Positions 39,107 through 47,611 of a stretch of DNA of 64,000 nt are shown here, piece after piece. Numbering within the stretch: the stretch's first letter is position 1; each line of letters opens with the position of its first letter. Both the position numbers and the translations under genes were made by a program. The notes under the pieces were generated by a model, which ran no database searches, was not told where the DNA came from, and was given only the letters and a program-made list of their open reading frames with translations. The DNA comes from Bacteroidia bacterium (GTDB lineage: Bacteria > Bacteroidota > Bacteroidia > Bacteroidales > Paludibacteraceae). The stretch spans positions 55,328-119,327 of the forward strand of contig SAAO01000007.1 of the NCBI GenBank assembly GCA_009929375.1. Reading direction: 5' to 3'.

Positions 39107-40576
39107 ATGAATAAGGAGTTTAATATGCGATTAGTACTTCGGGTGATGGGTAGTCTCACATTCGTTGAAGGTGTTGTCTTACTGGGCGTTTGCTTTATCC
39201 CGATTATTTATGGCGAGAATGATTTGTTTTACTTTCTCTTATCGGCTGCCATCAGTTTTGCAGTTTCGGGAATTTCACTTTTTTTAGGCCGAAATCCATC
39301 ACCCAGCATAGGAAAACGTGAAGGTTCAGTAATTGTGACTTTTACATGGATTATTTTTTCGCTGATTGGTATGTTGCCTTTCTGGCTGAGCGGTAGTATT
39401 CCTTCTTTTACAGATGCTTTTTTTGAAACAATATCAGGATTCACTACCACCGGAGCTTCTATCCTGAATAATATTGAAGAACTCTCGCATGGAATGTTGT
39501 TCTGGCGTAGTATGACACACTGGATGGGTGGACTGGGAATTATTGTTATTTCTCTCGCTATTTTACCTGTGTTCAGTGTGAGCGGAACGCAGCTTTTTGC
39601 CGCGGAAACAACCGGTCCGACGAAAGATAAGATTCATCCTAAAATTAACGAGACAGCCAAACGACTTTTTCTGATTTATATCATTCTGACGATTGCTGAA
39701 ACCATTTTTCTGCTTTTTGGTGGAATGAATTTGTTCGATGCTGTCAACCACTCGTTTGCCACCATTGCAACAGGTGGGTTCTCGACCAAACAGGCAAGCG
39801 TCGGTTACTGGGATTCTCCATATATCCAGTATGTTATATCAATTTTTATGATTCTTTCAGGCATAAATTTCAGCCTTTACTACTTCGGTTTTAAAAATAA
39901 ATTCAATAAAATTCGCGAAAATGAAGAGCTTCGTTATTATTTAATTGTATTGTTCTTCTTTACAGCAGTAGTGGCAGTATCTTTGATTGATTTCAGCAAA
40001 CCATTCAGCTTTCCGGTAGTAGAAAAAGCCTGGCGTGACTCTATGTTTACAGTATCGTCGCTCATGACTACAACCGGTTTTTCTACTGTCGATTATATGT
40101 ACTGGAAACCGCTTACCTGGGTTATTTTACTAATTGTGATGCTTACCGGTGCTTCAGCCGGATCGACAAGTGGAGGAATAAAAATGATTCGTGTGGTCAT
40201 TTCAGCCAAAGCCTGTTATTACGAATTTAAGAGATTGATTCATCCTAACGCAGTGATTCCCGTTCGTTATAACGGTCATTTAGTTCGCGAAGATATTCTG
40301 ACTCGTGTATTGGCTTTTACACTGTTATATCTGGTTGTGGCAGCGTTTGGTATACTGGTACTGGCAGTTTCCGGTATGGGATTTCTTGAGTCGGTCGGCG
40401 GTATGATTACCTGTCTTGGAGGAGTCGGGCCGGGTTTGGGACTTGTAGGTCCTGCCGGTAATTTTTACGCTATTCCGGAGTTTAGCAAGTGGTTTCTTTC
40501 GTTGATGATGCTGGCCGGACGTCTCGAACTGTTTACAGTATTCCTTTTGTTTACTCCTGATTTCTGGAAAAGATAA
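39107..40576 (+). CDS. trkH: Trk potassium transporter membrane subunit TrkH, copy 2
   Basis: A 489-residue paralogue of the preceding gene with all four filter segments kept (SGFTTTGAS, ATGGFSTK, TTTGFS, GGVGPGLG) and SASAGSTSGG-type SAGSTSGGIKMIR. By eye well over half the residues match copy 1. The fourth loop changes from SNVGPG to GGVGPG, which may alter selectivity or gating. It is separated from copy 1 by 229 bases that include a -7-like TATTTTTG at 38897-38904, so independent expression is possible. Only one trkA is present for both. Confidence 0.95.
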   Translation: MNKEFNMRLVLRVMGSLTFVEGVVLLGVCFIPIIYGENDLFYFLLSAAISFAVSGISLFLGRNPSPSIGKREGSVIVTFTWIIFSLIGMLPFWLSGSIPSFTDAFFETISGFTTTGASILNNIEELSHGMLFWRSMTHWMGGLGIIVISLAILPVFSVSGTQLFAAETTGPTKDKIHPKINETAKRLFLIYIILTIAETIFLLFGGMNLFDAVNHSFATIATGGFSTKQASVGYWDSPYIQYVISIFMILSGINFSLYYFGFKNKFNKIRENEELRYYLIVLFFFTAVVAVSLIDFSKPFSFPVVEKAWRDSMFTVSSLMTTTGFSTVDYMYWKPLTWVILLIVMLTGASAGSTSGGIKMIRVVISAKACYYEFKRLIHPNAVIPVRYNGHLVREDILTRVLAFTLLYLVVAAFGILVLAVSGMGFLESVGGMITCLGGVGPGLGLVGPAGNFYAIPEFSKWFLSLMMLAGRLELFTVFLLFTPDFWKR

Positions 40577-40639
40577 TGGATTATCAGATTCGGATAATTA
40601 ATTTATTTTGATTACGTTTGTATATCAAAAGTGACATAT

Positions 40640-41179
40640 ATGCCTGATTTAATGAAAACAGAAAGAAAAAATTTAATGAAGCAGGGTACTTACATTCGTT
40701 TTTTGAGGAAATTTACCTCAAAAGTTGAAAAACTAATAGTTACTATATTGATTTTTATGATGTCTCTGATACTTATTTCAGCTACGTTGGAATTGGTGTA
40801 TACTTTATTTACGGACTTTTACAACAATGAAACCCTGCTTATTTCATTGAATACTCTCATGGATAGTTTCGGGGGATTTCTGCTGATTCTTATTGGTATC
40901 GAATTACTCGAAACAATTAAGGTTTATCTGAAACAAAATATCGTGCACGTAGAAGTTGTGGTATTGGTGGCCATTATTGCATTAGCACGAAAAATTGTAA
41001 TAATTAATATTGAAGAAGTACCTGTGAATACAACTATTGGAATGGCACTGCTAATAATTTCGCTTGCTGTGGCTTACTTCCTGATAAAAAAAACGGGAGT
41101 TATGACATTGACACTTGATAATAACTCAGACAACGATGAAACGCCGGAACAGGAAAACAACAATCTTTTGAAACCATAA
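40640..41179 (+). CDS. PsiE-family small membrane protein
   Basis: About 180 residues with four hydrophobic helices and a polar Asp/Asn/Glu-rich tail. The segment HVEVVVLVAIIALARKIVIIN matches the core of the phosphate-starvation-inducible PsiE family, a group of unknown biochemical function. Several starts are possible: GTG 40631, ATG 40640, 40652 or 40676. A -7-like TACGTTTG at 40613-40620 favours a start at 40640 or later. It follows the second trkH by about 60 bases and is closed by a strong terminator. Confidence 0.75.
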   Translation: MPDLMKTERKNLMKQGTYIRFLRKFTSKVEKLIVTILIFMMSLILISATLELVYTLFTDFYNNETLLISLNTLMDSFGGFLLILIGIELLETIKVYLKQNIVHVEVVVLVAIIALARKIVIINIEEVPVNTTIGMALLIISLAVAYFLIKKTGVMTLTLDNNSDNDETPEQENNNLLKP

Positions 41180-41206
41180 AGTCTATTTATTTTGAATTGA
41201 TCTATA

Positions 41207-41244
41207 AAAAACGGACAGGATGAAAAAATATCCTGTCCGTTTTT
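41207..41244 (+). terminator. Intrinsic terminator after the PsiE-like gene
   Basis: Perfect 14-bp stem AAAAACGGACAGGA / TCCTGTCCGTTTTT with a 10-nt loop and T-rich tail. Confidence 0.9.
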
Positions 41245-41308
41245 ATTATATCCCGTTGGAAAATATATTTTGGCATCGTTACCAATTTCTTACAATAAGT
41301 ATAGATGC

Positions 41309-41348
41309 AAAATCAGCCACTCACATTTTACTGTAAGTGGCTGATTTT
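41309..41348 (-). terminator. Terminator downstream of tRNA-Pro
   Basis: AAAATCAGCCACT (41309-41321) and AGTGGCTGATTTT (41336-41348) form a 13-bp stem immediately beyond the tRNA 3' end on the minus strand, with a short T tract. Confidence 0.6.
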
Positions 41349-41352
41349 CAAG

Positions 41353-41427
41353 TCGGGGTAGCGGGATTCGAACCCACGACCCCCTGCTCCCAAAGCAGGT
41401 GCGCTAACCGGACTGCGCTACACCCCG
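41353..41427 (-). tRNA. tRNA-Pro (anticodon TGG)
   Basis: The minus strand folds as a full cloverleaf: acceptor CGGGGTG with CTACCCCG (last pair G-T), D-arm GCGCAGTCCGGTTAGCGC, anticodon stem CCTGC/GCAGG with loop TTTGGGA (anticodon TGG), and T-arm GGGTTCGAATCCC. CCA is not encoded. It lies alone between the PsiE-like gene and the hemW-like gene. Confidence 0.95.
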
Positions 41428-41569
41428 TTGCTATTGTGTTTCTCAAAAGCGAGTGCAAAGATAGAACATTTTGCTGACTTTACAAACATTTTGTTGTATT
41501 TTTGTACAGATAATTCAAATATTTATTTCACAGAAATATTATCGTTCTGTGAATCTGTTTATTAAATCA

Positions 41570-42700
41570 ATGGCCGGAATATACATACATATACCTTTTT
41601 GTAAGCAACGTTGTACTTATTGCGATTTTTATACGCAGGTTGCACCTCAAATGACCCCCGATTTGGTGAATGCACTATGTCGGGAAATGGAAATGAGGAG
41701 CGATTACAACCAACATGAAACTATCGACACAATATATTTTGGTGGTGGAACGCCAAGTTTACTCAGTGCTTCGCAGTTCAATCTTATCTTTGCTGCAATT
41801 TTCAGTTACTACACTGTGGCTCCCGATGCCGAAATAACTTTTGAAGCGAATCCGGATGATTTATCTCCCGAATTCTTTTCAGAGATCAGGAATTTACCTT
41901 TCAACCGTATCAGCATGGGCATTCAATCGTTCGATGATAACGAACTGAAAGCAATTAACCGTCGCCATAGTGGCGAGCAGGCTGTAAACGCTGTGTACTA
42001 CGCCCGTGAAGCCGGTTTTAAAAACATCAGCATCGATTTAATTTATGGATTACCCGGTCAAAGTATCGAAGACTGGGAAAAGCAGTTAGACAAAGGTTTA
42101 AGTCTACAGCCTGAGCATATCTCGGTATATGGTTTAACTTACGAAAAGGGCACAAAACTCTGGAAACAAAGAGAGAAAGGCCTGATTGAGGTGGTTGATG
42201 AGGATAGAATGATTGAAATGTACGAGATGCTAATCGATAAGACGGCACAGGCAGGATTCGAAGCATACGAAATTTCAAACTTTGCCAAACCGGGTCATCG
42301 ATCGCGACACAACAGTGCTTACTGGAAACTCACGCCATATACAGGTTTGGGCCCATCAGCTCATTCGTTCGATGGCATTTTGCGTCAATGGAACATATCT
42401 TCGACGCGTAAATATATTGATGCCATGCAAGAGGGCAATCTTTTTTTCGAAAAAGAAGAACTCAACGATACAGATAAATTCAACGACTTTATTATGATAT
42501 CGTTAAGAACCAGAGAGGGACTGAATTTTGAAACAATAAAGCAAATATTTGATAGTAAGTATACTGAACACCTGAAATCATTTGCACAGAAATATATTGA
42601 TTCAGGACATATTATATCTGAAAATAAAAGGCTTTTTCTCTCGTTGAAAGGAATACATATCTCTGATGCAATTATCAGCGACCTTATGTATATTGAATAA
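41570..42700 (+). CDS. hemW: HemW-like radical SAM protein (coproporphyrinogen III oxidase-related)
   Basis: The start at 41570 gives MAGIYIHIPFCKQRCTYCDF; the cluster-binding Cys11, Cys15 and Cys18 form CX3CX2C. The 376-residue protein has the HemN/HemW core (TIYFGGGTPSLLS, EANPDDLS, NRISMGIQSFDDNELKAINRRH, DLIYGLPGQS). It also has the HemW signature HNSAYW and lacks the extended N-terminus of true HemN. HemW is thought to insert or store heme rather than oxidise coproporphyrinogen. The 33 codons upstream in frame are not family-like. A TATTTTTG -7 box lies at 41497-41504. Confidence 0.9.
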   Translation: MAGIYIHIPFCKQRCTYCDFYTQVAPQMTPDLVNALCREMEMRSDYNQHETIDTIYFGGGTPSLLSASQFNLIFAAIFSYYTVAPDAEITFEANPDDLSPEFFSEIRNLPFNRISMGIQSFDDNELKAINRRHSGEQAVNAVYYAREAGFKNISIDLIYGLPGQSIEDWEKQLDKGLSLQPEHISVYGLTYEKGTKLWKQREKGLIEVVDEDRMIEMYEMLIDKTAQAGFEAYEISNFAKPGHRSRHNSAYWKLTPYTGLGPSAHSFDGILRQWNISSTRKYIDAMQEGNLFFEKEELNDTDKFNDFIMISLRTREGLNFETIKQIFDSKYTEHLKSFAQKYIDSGHIISENKRLFLSLKGIHISDAIISDLMYIE

Positions 42701-42808
42701 TTTGCTATTAAATTCTGATATACAGTCAGATACATAACATTTCTGTTCGATTTAAAAATCAGAAAAAAAATCGTATTTTTGCATTATGAATCCGTTAAAA
42801 ACCAGATT

Positions 42809-45121
42809 ATGGCTAAAATAACTCAAAATAAAGACTTCAAATCGAAATTCACTACATGGTTCTGGGGCCTTTTCGCTATTGGAATAGTGGCAATAGTGGC
42901 AATTTTTACTTTTATAAGTATTGGTTGGCTGGGCTACCTCCCTCCTATTGATGAGTTACAGAATCCGATAAATAAATATGCAACAGAGATATATTCATCT
43001 GATCTTCAGCTTTTGGGACGGTATTCAAAAAATAAGGAAAACCGCGTGAAAGTTGAGTACAGCGAAATATCTGAACATGTAATCAATGCTTTGATTGCTA
43101 CTGAGGATGTGCGCTTTTACGACCATTCGGGAATTGATGGAAAGGCACTGACGCGTGCAGTAATTTTACGTGGAATTTTTCAGAAAAAAAGTGCCGGAGG
43201 TGGTAGTACTCTCACACAGCAGTTGGCTAAACAGCTTTATTCGCCCGATGCCGATAATTTTGTTCAGAGAGCCTTGCAAAAGCCAATCGAATGGGTGATT
43301 TCAGTAAAACTGGAACGTCTTTACACCAAAGAGGAAATTATGACGATGTATCTCAATCAGTTCAGTTTTCTCTACAATGCCGAAGGTATTAAATCTGCCT
43401 CGCAGGTTTATTTCAGCACTACGCCCGATAAATTAAAAATTGAGGAAGCCGCTACGCTCATTGGAATGTGTAAAAATCCATCGCTTTACAATCCAGTGAA
43501 ATATAACGAGCGTTCGCGTGAAAGGCGAAATGTAGTACTGAATCAAATGCGAAAAGCCGACTACATAACGCGCGAACAATTTGATTCGCTGAAATTGCTT
43601 CCTTTGGATGTAAGGTTTCAGAGAACCGACCACAAATTGGGTTTAGCGCCTTATTTCAGAGAATATCTGCGCTTAATGCTTATTGCCAAAGAACCTAAAA
43701 AAAGCGATTATGCTGACTGGCAGGAACAAAAATACATTGACGATAAATGGCAATGGGAAAACAATCCGCTTTATGGTTTCTGTGTAAAAAACAAGAAACC
43801 TGATGGTTCTCCTTACAATATTTACACCGATGGGTTGAAAATTTATACTACTATCGACTCACATATGCAGAAATATGCTGAAGAAGCTGTAAGCGAACAT
43901 ATGCAATCTCTTCAGAAAACATTTTTCAAAGAGAAGAAAGGTCGTGCCACAGCTCCGTTTTCACGCCGTGTGAAACAGGAAGAGATTGACGGTATAATGA
44001 GCAGAGCTATAAAACAGTCCGATCGATATTATCGTATGAAAGCTGCCGGATTTACCCGTGAGCAGATTGATGCTTTGTTTAAAAAACCTGTGGAAATGCA
44101 GGTATTTTCCTACAATGGAATGATTGACACAGTAATGTCGCCAATCGACTCTATTAAATATGTAAAACACTTCCTGCGTTGTGGATTTATGTCGATGGAT
44201 TCCCGTAATGGCCATGTGAAAGCTTATGTGGGTGGTCCCGATTTCGAACATTTTCAGTACGATATGGTCAACCTGGGACGACGTCAGGTAGGTTCTACAG
44301 TAAAACCATATCTCTACACGCTGGCAATGGAAGAAGGCATGAGTCCCTGTGACAAAACCACAAATCAACCTATCACACTTACCGATGGAGCAGGCCGTCC
44401 GTGGTCGCCACGAAATGGTTCAAAATCCCGTTTGGGCGAGCAGGTAAGTTTGCGCTGGGGACTTGCTAACTCAAACAACTGGATTTCGGCTTACCTGATG
44501 AGTTTGTTTACGCCTGAGTCACTTGTAAAACTGATGAAGTCCTTTGGCATTCGCAGTCATCTCGACCCTGTGCTTGCACTCAGCCTTGGAATTTGCGATA
44601 TCTCGGTAGCCGAAATGGTAGATGCTTACACAGCTTTTCCTAACAAGGGAATCAGAGTAGAGCCTTTGTATGTAACGCGTATCGAAGATTCGAATGGAAA
44701 TGTGATTGCTTCGTTTAATCCTGAAATGCATGAAATTTTCAGCGAAAACACTTCATATAAAATGATTTACATGCTCAGAAGTGTGGTCGATGGTGGTACC
44801 GGAGGACGAATTCGCAGTCGTTATGGTCTTAATATGCAAATGGGAGGTAAAACAGGAACCACACAGAACAACTCCGACGGTTGGTTTATGGGCTTTACGC
44901 CTTCGCTCGTTTCAGGCGTGTGGGTTGGTGGTGAGGATCGCTCTATTCACTTCGATAATATTGCCGAAGGTCAGGGTGCAAGCATGGCGCTTCCAATTTG
45001 GGCATTGTATATGAAAAAAGTGCTGAACGATTCGAAAACAGGTTACTCTGCTAACGAAACTTTCGAAATGCCTGAAGGATATAATCCAAACAGTGGTTGT
45101 GAAGAAAAAATGTTCGATTAG
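42809..45121 (+). CDS. Class A penicillin-binding protein 1A (glycosyltransferase/transpeptidase)
   Basis: Bifunctional peptidoglycan synthase. A single N-terminal membrane helix (about 18-40) is followed by the GT51 glycosyltransferase domain (EDVRFYDHSG, GGGSTLTQQLAKQLY) and the transpeptidase domain. The latter has the active-site SxxK in GSTVKP (Ser near 495), SxN in NSNN and KTGTT. Start chosen at 42809 (MAKITQNKDFKSK); the in-frame TTG at 42779 overlaps the -7 element TATTTTTG (42774-42781). The product is 770 residues. All catalytic motifs are intact. Confidence 0.94.
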   Translation: MAKITQNKDFKSKFTTWFWGLFAIGIVAIVAIFTFISIGWLGYLPPIDELQNPINKYATEIYSSDLQLLGRYSKNKENRVKVEYSEISEHVINALIATEDVRFYDHSGIDGKALTRAVILRGIFQKKSAGGGSTLTQQLAKQLYSPDADNFVQRALQKPIEWVISVKLERLYTKEEIMTMYLNQFSFLYNAEGIKSASQVYFSTTPDKLKIEEAATLIGMCKNPSLYNPVKYNERSRERRNVVLNQMRKADYITREQFDSLKLLPLDVRFQRTDHKLGLAPYFREYLRLMLIAKEPKKSDYADWQEQKYIDDKWQWENNPLYGFCVKNKKPDGSPYNIYTDGLKIYTTIDSHMQKYAEEAVSEHMQSLQKTFFKEKKGRATAPFSRRVKQEEIDGIMSRAIKQSDRYYRMKAAGFTREQIDALFKKPVEMQVFSYNGMIDTVMSPIDSIKYVKHFLRCGFMSMDSRNGHVKAYVGGPDFEHFQYDMVNLGRRQVGSTVKPYLYTLAMEEGMSPCDKTTNQPITLTDGAGRPWSPRNGSKSRLGEQVSLRWGLANSNNWISAYLMSLFTPESLVKLMKSFGIRSHLDPVLALSLGICDISVAEMVDAYTAFPNKGIRVEPLYVTRIEDSNGNVIASFNPEMHEIFSENTSYKMIYMLRSVVDGGTGGRIRSRYGLNMQMGGKTGTTQNNSDGWFMGFTPSLVSGVWVGGEDRSIHFDNIAEGQGASMALPIWALYMKKVLNDSKTGYSANETFEMPEGYNPNSGCEEKMFD

Positions 45122-45239
45122 CAAATCCTTTTTGTAGCGGATTAAACCTTTTTATAAAAAAATAATCAGATTATTCCGAAACAATCTTAAAATTTCGGCT
45201 AAAAACTAAAACTCACGGGTTGAAATTACGTTATTTGCA

Positions 45240-45430
45240 TAAGTAATAGGAATAATATAATGTCGCATTTTAGCAGAATTTCAAATGTCATAATAACTTA
45301 TTGATGCTCTTTTGAACGGCTTTTGTACCTTCGTTCGGTTGTTTAGCCCGCTAAACGCCCTCACTTAAGTCCAAAATCCATTTCAAAATAGCTATCAAAA
45401 ATTACAACATTATATTCTTCCTATTACTTA
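45240..45430. mobile_element. 191-bp MITE-like element with 24-bp terminal inverted repeats
   Basis: The ends (45240-45263 and 45407-45430) are inverted repeats matching at 23 of 24 positions, beginning TAAGTAATAGGAA. The interior has no ORF but includes the perfect palindrome GTTTAGC-CC-GCTAAAC (45341-45356). No clear target-site duplication is visible. The short length, lack of coding sequence and long terminal repeats are those of a non-autonomous transposon; no related full-length element is in the window. Confidence 0.7.
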
Positions 45431-45477
45431 GTATTTGTTTCGATTAAATTTTTGCAAATAATCAAGGTATAATTAGA

Positions 45478-47523
45478 TTGAAAAAAGCGCTGTTCATATT
45501 TGTTTTATGCATTTTTTCACTGGCGGGTTACGCTCAGTGGAACACAGATCGCATTCTTACCATTGGTCGAAATGCGCTTTATTTTGAAGACTATGTACTT
45601 TCCATACAGTATTTTAATCAGGTAATTAAGATAAAACCCTACCTTGCCGAACCTTATATGTACAGGGCTATGGCAAAAATTCAGCTCGGCGACGATAAAG
45701 GTGCCGAGCTCGATGCCAACGAAGCTATCGAACGTAACCCGTTTATACCTCAAGCCTATTATATCAGAGGTTTTGCACGTCGCAGATTAGGACTTTATGC
45801 TGATGCAGCCAGCGATTTTTCTAAGGCACTCGAATTCAGTCCGGCAAGTTTCAACCTTCTGATGAACCGAATGGACGCGCTGATGCGTCTTGAGGATTAT
45901 GAAGGTGCTATGCGCGATCTTGAAACCTACATGAAACAGAATTCGAAGAATCCGGCTTTATTCTACGAAAAAGGTGTGATACAGCTCGCCCTGAAAGATA
46001 CTTTAGCTGCCGAAAGTTCGTTTAATGAACTTTTGAAACAGGATAGCACCAACAGTCTGGGTTGGAGTGCAAGGGGGCTGCTACGAATGCAAAAGGAAGA
46101 CATTGAGGGAGCTTATGCCGACTATTCTAAATCCATTAGTCTGAAATCAAATTACTTCGGCGATTATATTAACCGTGGTATTTTAAATGTGCGTCGCAAA
46201 AACTTCCGCGAAGCCCTCAGCGATTATGATAATGCGATAAAACTCGAAAGCAAAAGCGAACTCGCTTACTACAATCGCGCTTTGCTGCGTGCCAGTCTTG
46301 GCGACAACAACAACGCTCTGAGCGATTTTAATAAGGTACTCGAACTGGATACCACCAATACTGAAGCTCTGTTTCAACGGGCTATGCTCCACAATACGCT
46401 CCGACAATACAAAAGTGCAATAGCCGATTACAATCTGATAATCAAAAAATATCCATACTTCATTCCTGCTTACTGGGGAATTGCTGAAGCCGAAACAGCT
46501 TTGGGAAATGTGCGGAATGCATTTAAGTACCGCCAAATGGCTGCTGATATTGAAAAAAACAAGGATAAAATTCAGAAAAAACAGAAGGAAGAAGAGCTTA
46601 TTGCCGGCAATAAAATGGTAAAAGGCACTGCCCGTAGCAGCAATAGCCGTAAGACAGAGCTTTTCAACCGTTTTGTAACCCAGAATATTGATGATACCAA
46701 ATCGGAATCGAAATATACCGATTCGCGACGTGGAAATGTACAGGATCGTTTTGTGGATGTGGTAAACGAACGAAACTTCATGCTTTCGTACTACGCAAAA
46801 ACCGATGAAATCCGTCGTACCAATCTGTATCATGCCATGGTGGACGATTACAACAAAAAACGTCTGCTTGGAGCTTCGCTCAAAATTACCAACAACGAAG
46901 TTCCGCTTACTTCCGACCTTGTAAATACACATTTTGAGGTGATAAACAATATCTCGAGTCGCCTGGATAACGAGAGTTTTAATGCTGATTTATACTTTTA
47001 CAGAGCTGTGGAATTTGCTTTGGTTCAGGATTTTAATAGTTCGATCGAAGATTTGAATAAGGCTCTGGCCATTCGTCCTGATTTTGCTCTGGCATATTTT
47101 GCCCGTGCGAATATCAGATACAAACTTATGGATTATCTGAAAAGCACTTCCGGCGAACAGGCAGGAACATTGAACGAAGCCCGCACCGATCGCAATAACC
47201 AACTTCTTCTCGAAAATCAGTACAAGTTTGAGGCAGAGATTATTATGCGCGATTATGATAAGGTAAATGAACTGCAGCCCGATTTTGCTTTTGCCTACTT
47301 CAATAAGGCTAATATTTTAGCATCGCAGCAGGATTTAAAATCTGCAATTCAGTTTTACAGCAAATCTATCGAAGCAGAACCTGAATTTGCTGAGGCATAT
47401 TACAATCGTGGACTCACCTATTTGTTTATTGGCGAAGATGAAAAAGGCCTTGCTGATTTAAGCAAAGCCGGTGAACTTGGTATTTACAAGGTTTATAACC
47501 TCATTCAGCGATTCGGAAAATAG
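45478..47523 (+). CDS. Exported TPR-repeat protein, TTG start
   Basis: A 681-residue periplasmic or envelope protein. The signal peptide MKKALFIFVLCIFSLAGYAQ begins exactly at a TTG codon (45478) and no in-frame ATG or GTG precedes it, so TTG is the likely start. Around eleven tetratricopeptide repeats follow in two blocks (about 30-350 and 500-670), for example LEFSPASFNLLMNRMDALMRLEDYEGA and LNKALAIRPDFALAYFARANIRYK. A charged linker (about 355-490) separates them. TPR arrays mediate protein contacts; the partner is unknown. Confidence 0.85.
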   Translation: MKKALFIFVLCIFSLAGYAQWNTDRILTIGRNALYFEDYVLSIQYFNQVIKIKPYLAEPYMYRAMAKIQLGDDKGAELDANEAIERNPFIPQAYYIRGFARRRLGLYADAASDFSKALEFSPASFNLLMNRMDALMRLEDYEGAMRDLETYMKQNSKNPALFYEKGVIQLALKDTLAAESSFNELLKQDSTNSLGWSARGLLRMQKEDIEGAYADYSKSISLKSNYFGDYINRGILNVRRKNFREALSDYDNAIKLESKSELAYYNRALLRASLGDNNNALSDFNKVLELDTTNTEALFQRAMLHNTLRQYKSAIADYNLIIKKYPYFIPAYWGIAEAETALGNVRNAFKYRQMAADIEKNKDKIQKKQKEEELIAGNKMVKGTARSSNSRKTELFNRFVTQNIDDTKSESKYTDSRRGNVQDRFVDVVNERNFMLSYYAKTDEIRRTNLYHAMVDDYNKKRLLGASLKITNNEVPLTSDLVNTHFEVINNISSRLDNESFNADLYFYRAVEFALVQDFNSSIEDLNKALAIRPDFALAYFARANIRYKLMDYLKSTSGEQAGTLNEARTDRNNQLLLENQYKFEAEIIMRDYDKVNELQPDFAFAYFNKANILASQQDLKSAIQFYSKSIEAEPEFAEAYYNRGLTYLFIGEDEKGLADLSKAGELGIYKVYNLIQRFGK

Positions 47524-47539
47524 TTTATTAGTTCTGAGT

Positions 47540-47605
47540 ATATAGTTTTGAGTATTGACTCTGAAATCTTCAAATTTTCAAATTTTCAAATTTTCAAATT
47601 GAACC
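47540..47605. repeat. Short octamer repeat (CAAATTTT) after the TPR gene
   Basis: Four copies of an octamer close to CAAATTTT run from about 47573 to 47601. On the opposite strand they read AAAATTTG, the same family as the GAAGATTT/GAAATTT repeats at 59299-59348. The repeats fill the gap between two convergent genes. Confidence 0.7.
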
Positions 47606-47611
47606 CCGAAA

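Noticed and set aside
46183..46932. 249-codon minus-strand ORF in the TPR gene
   Set aside because: Antisense of a strongly repeat-patterned TPR gene; long only because of codon bias.
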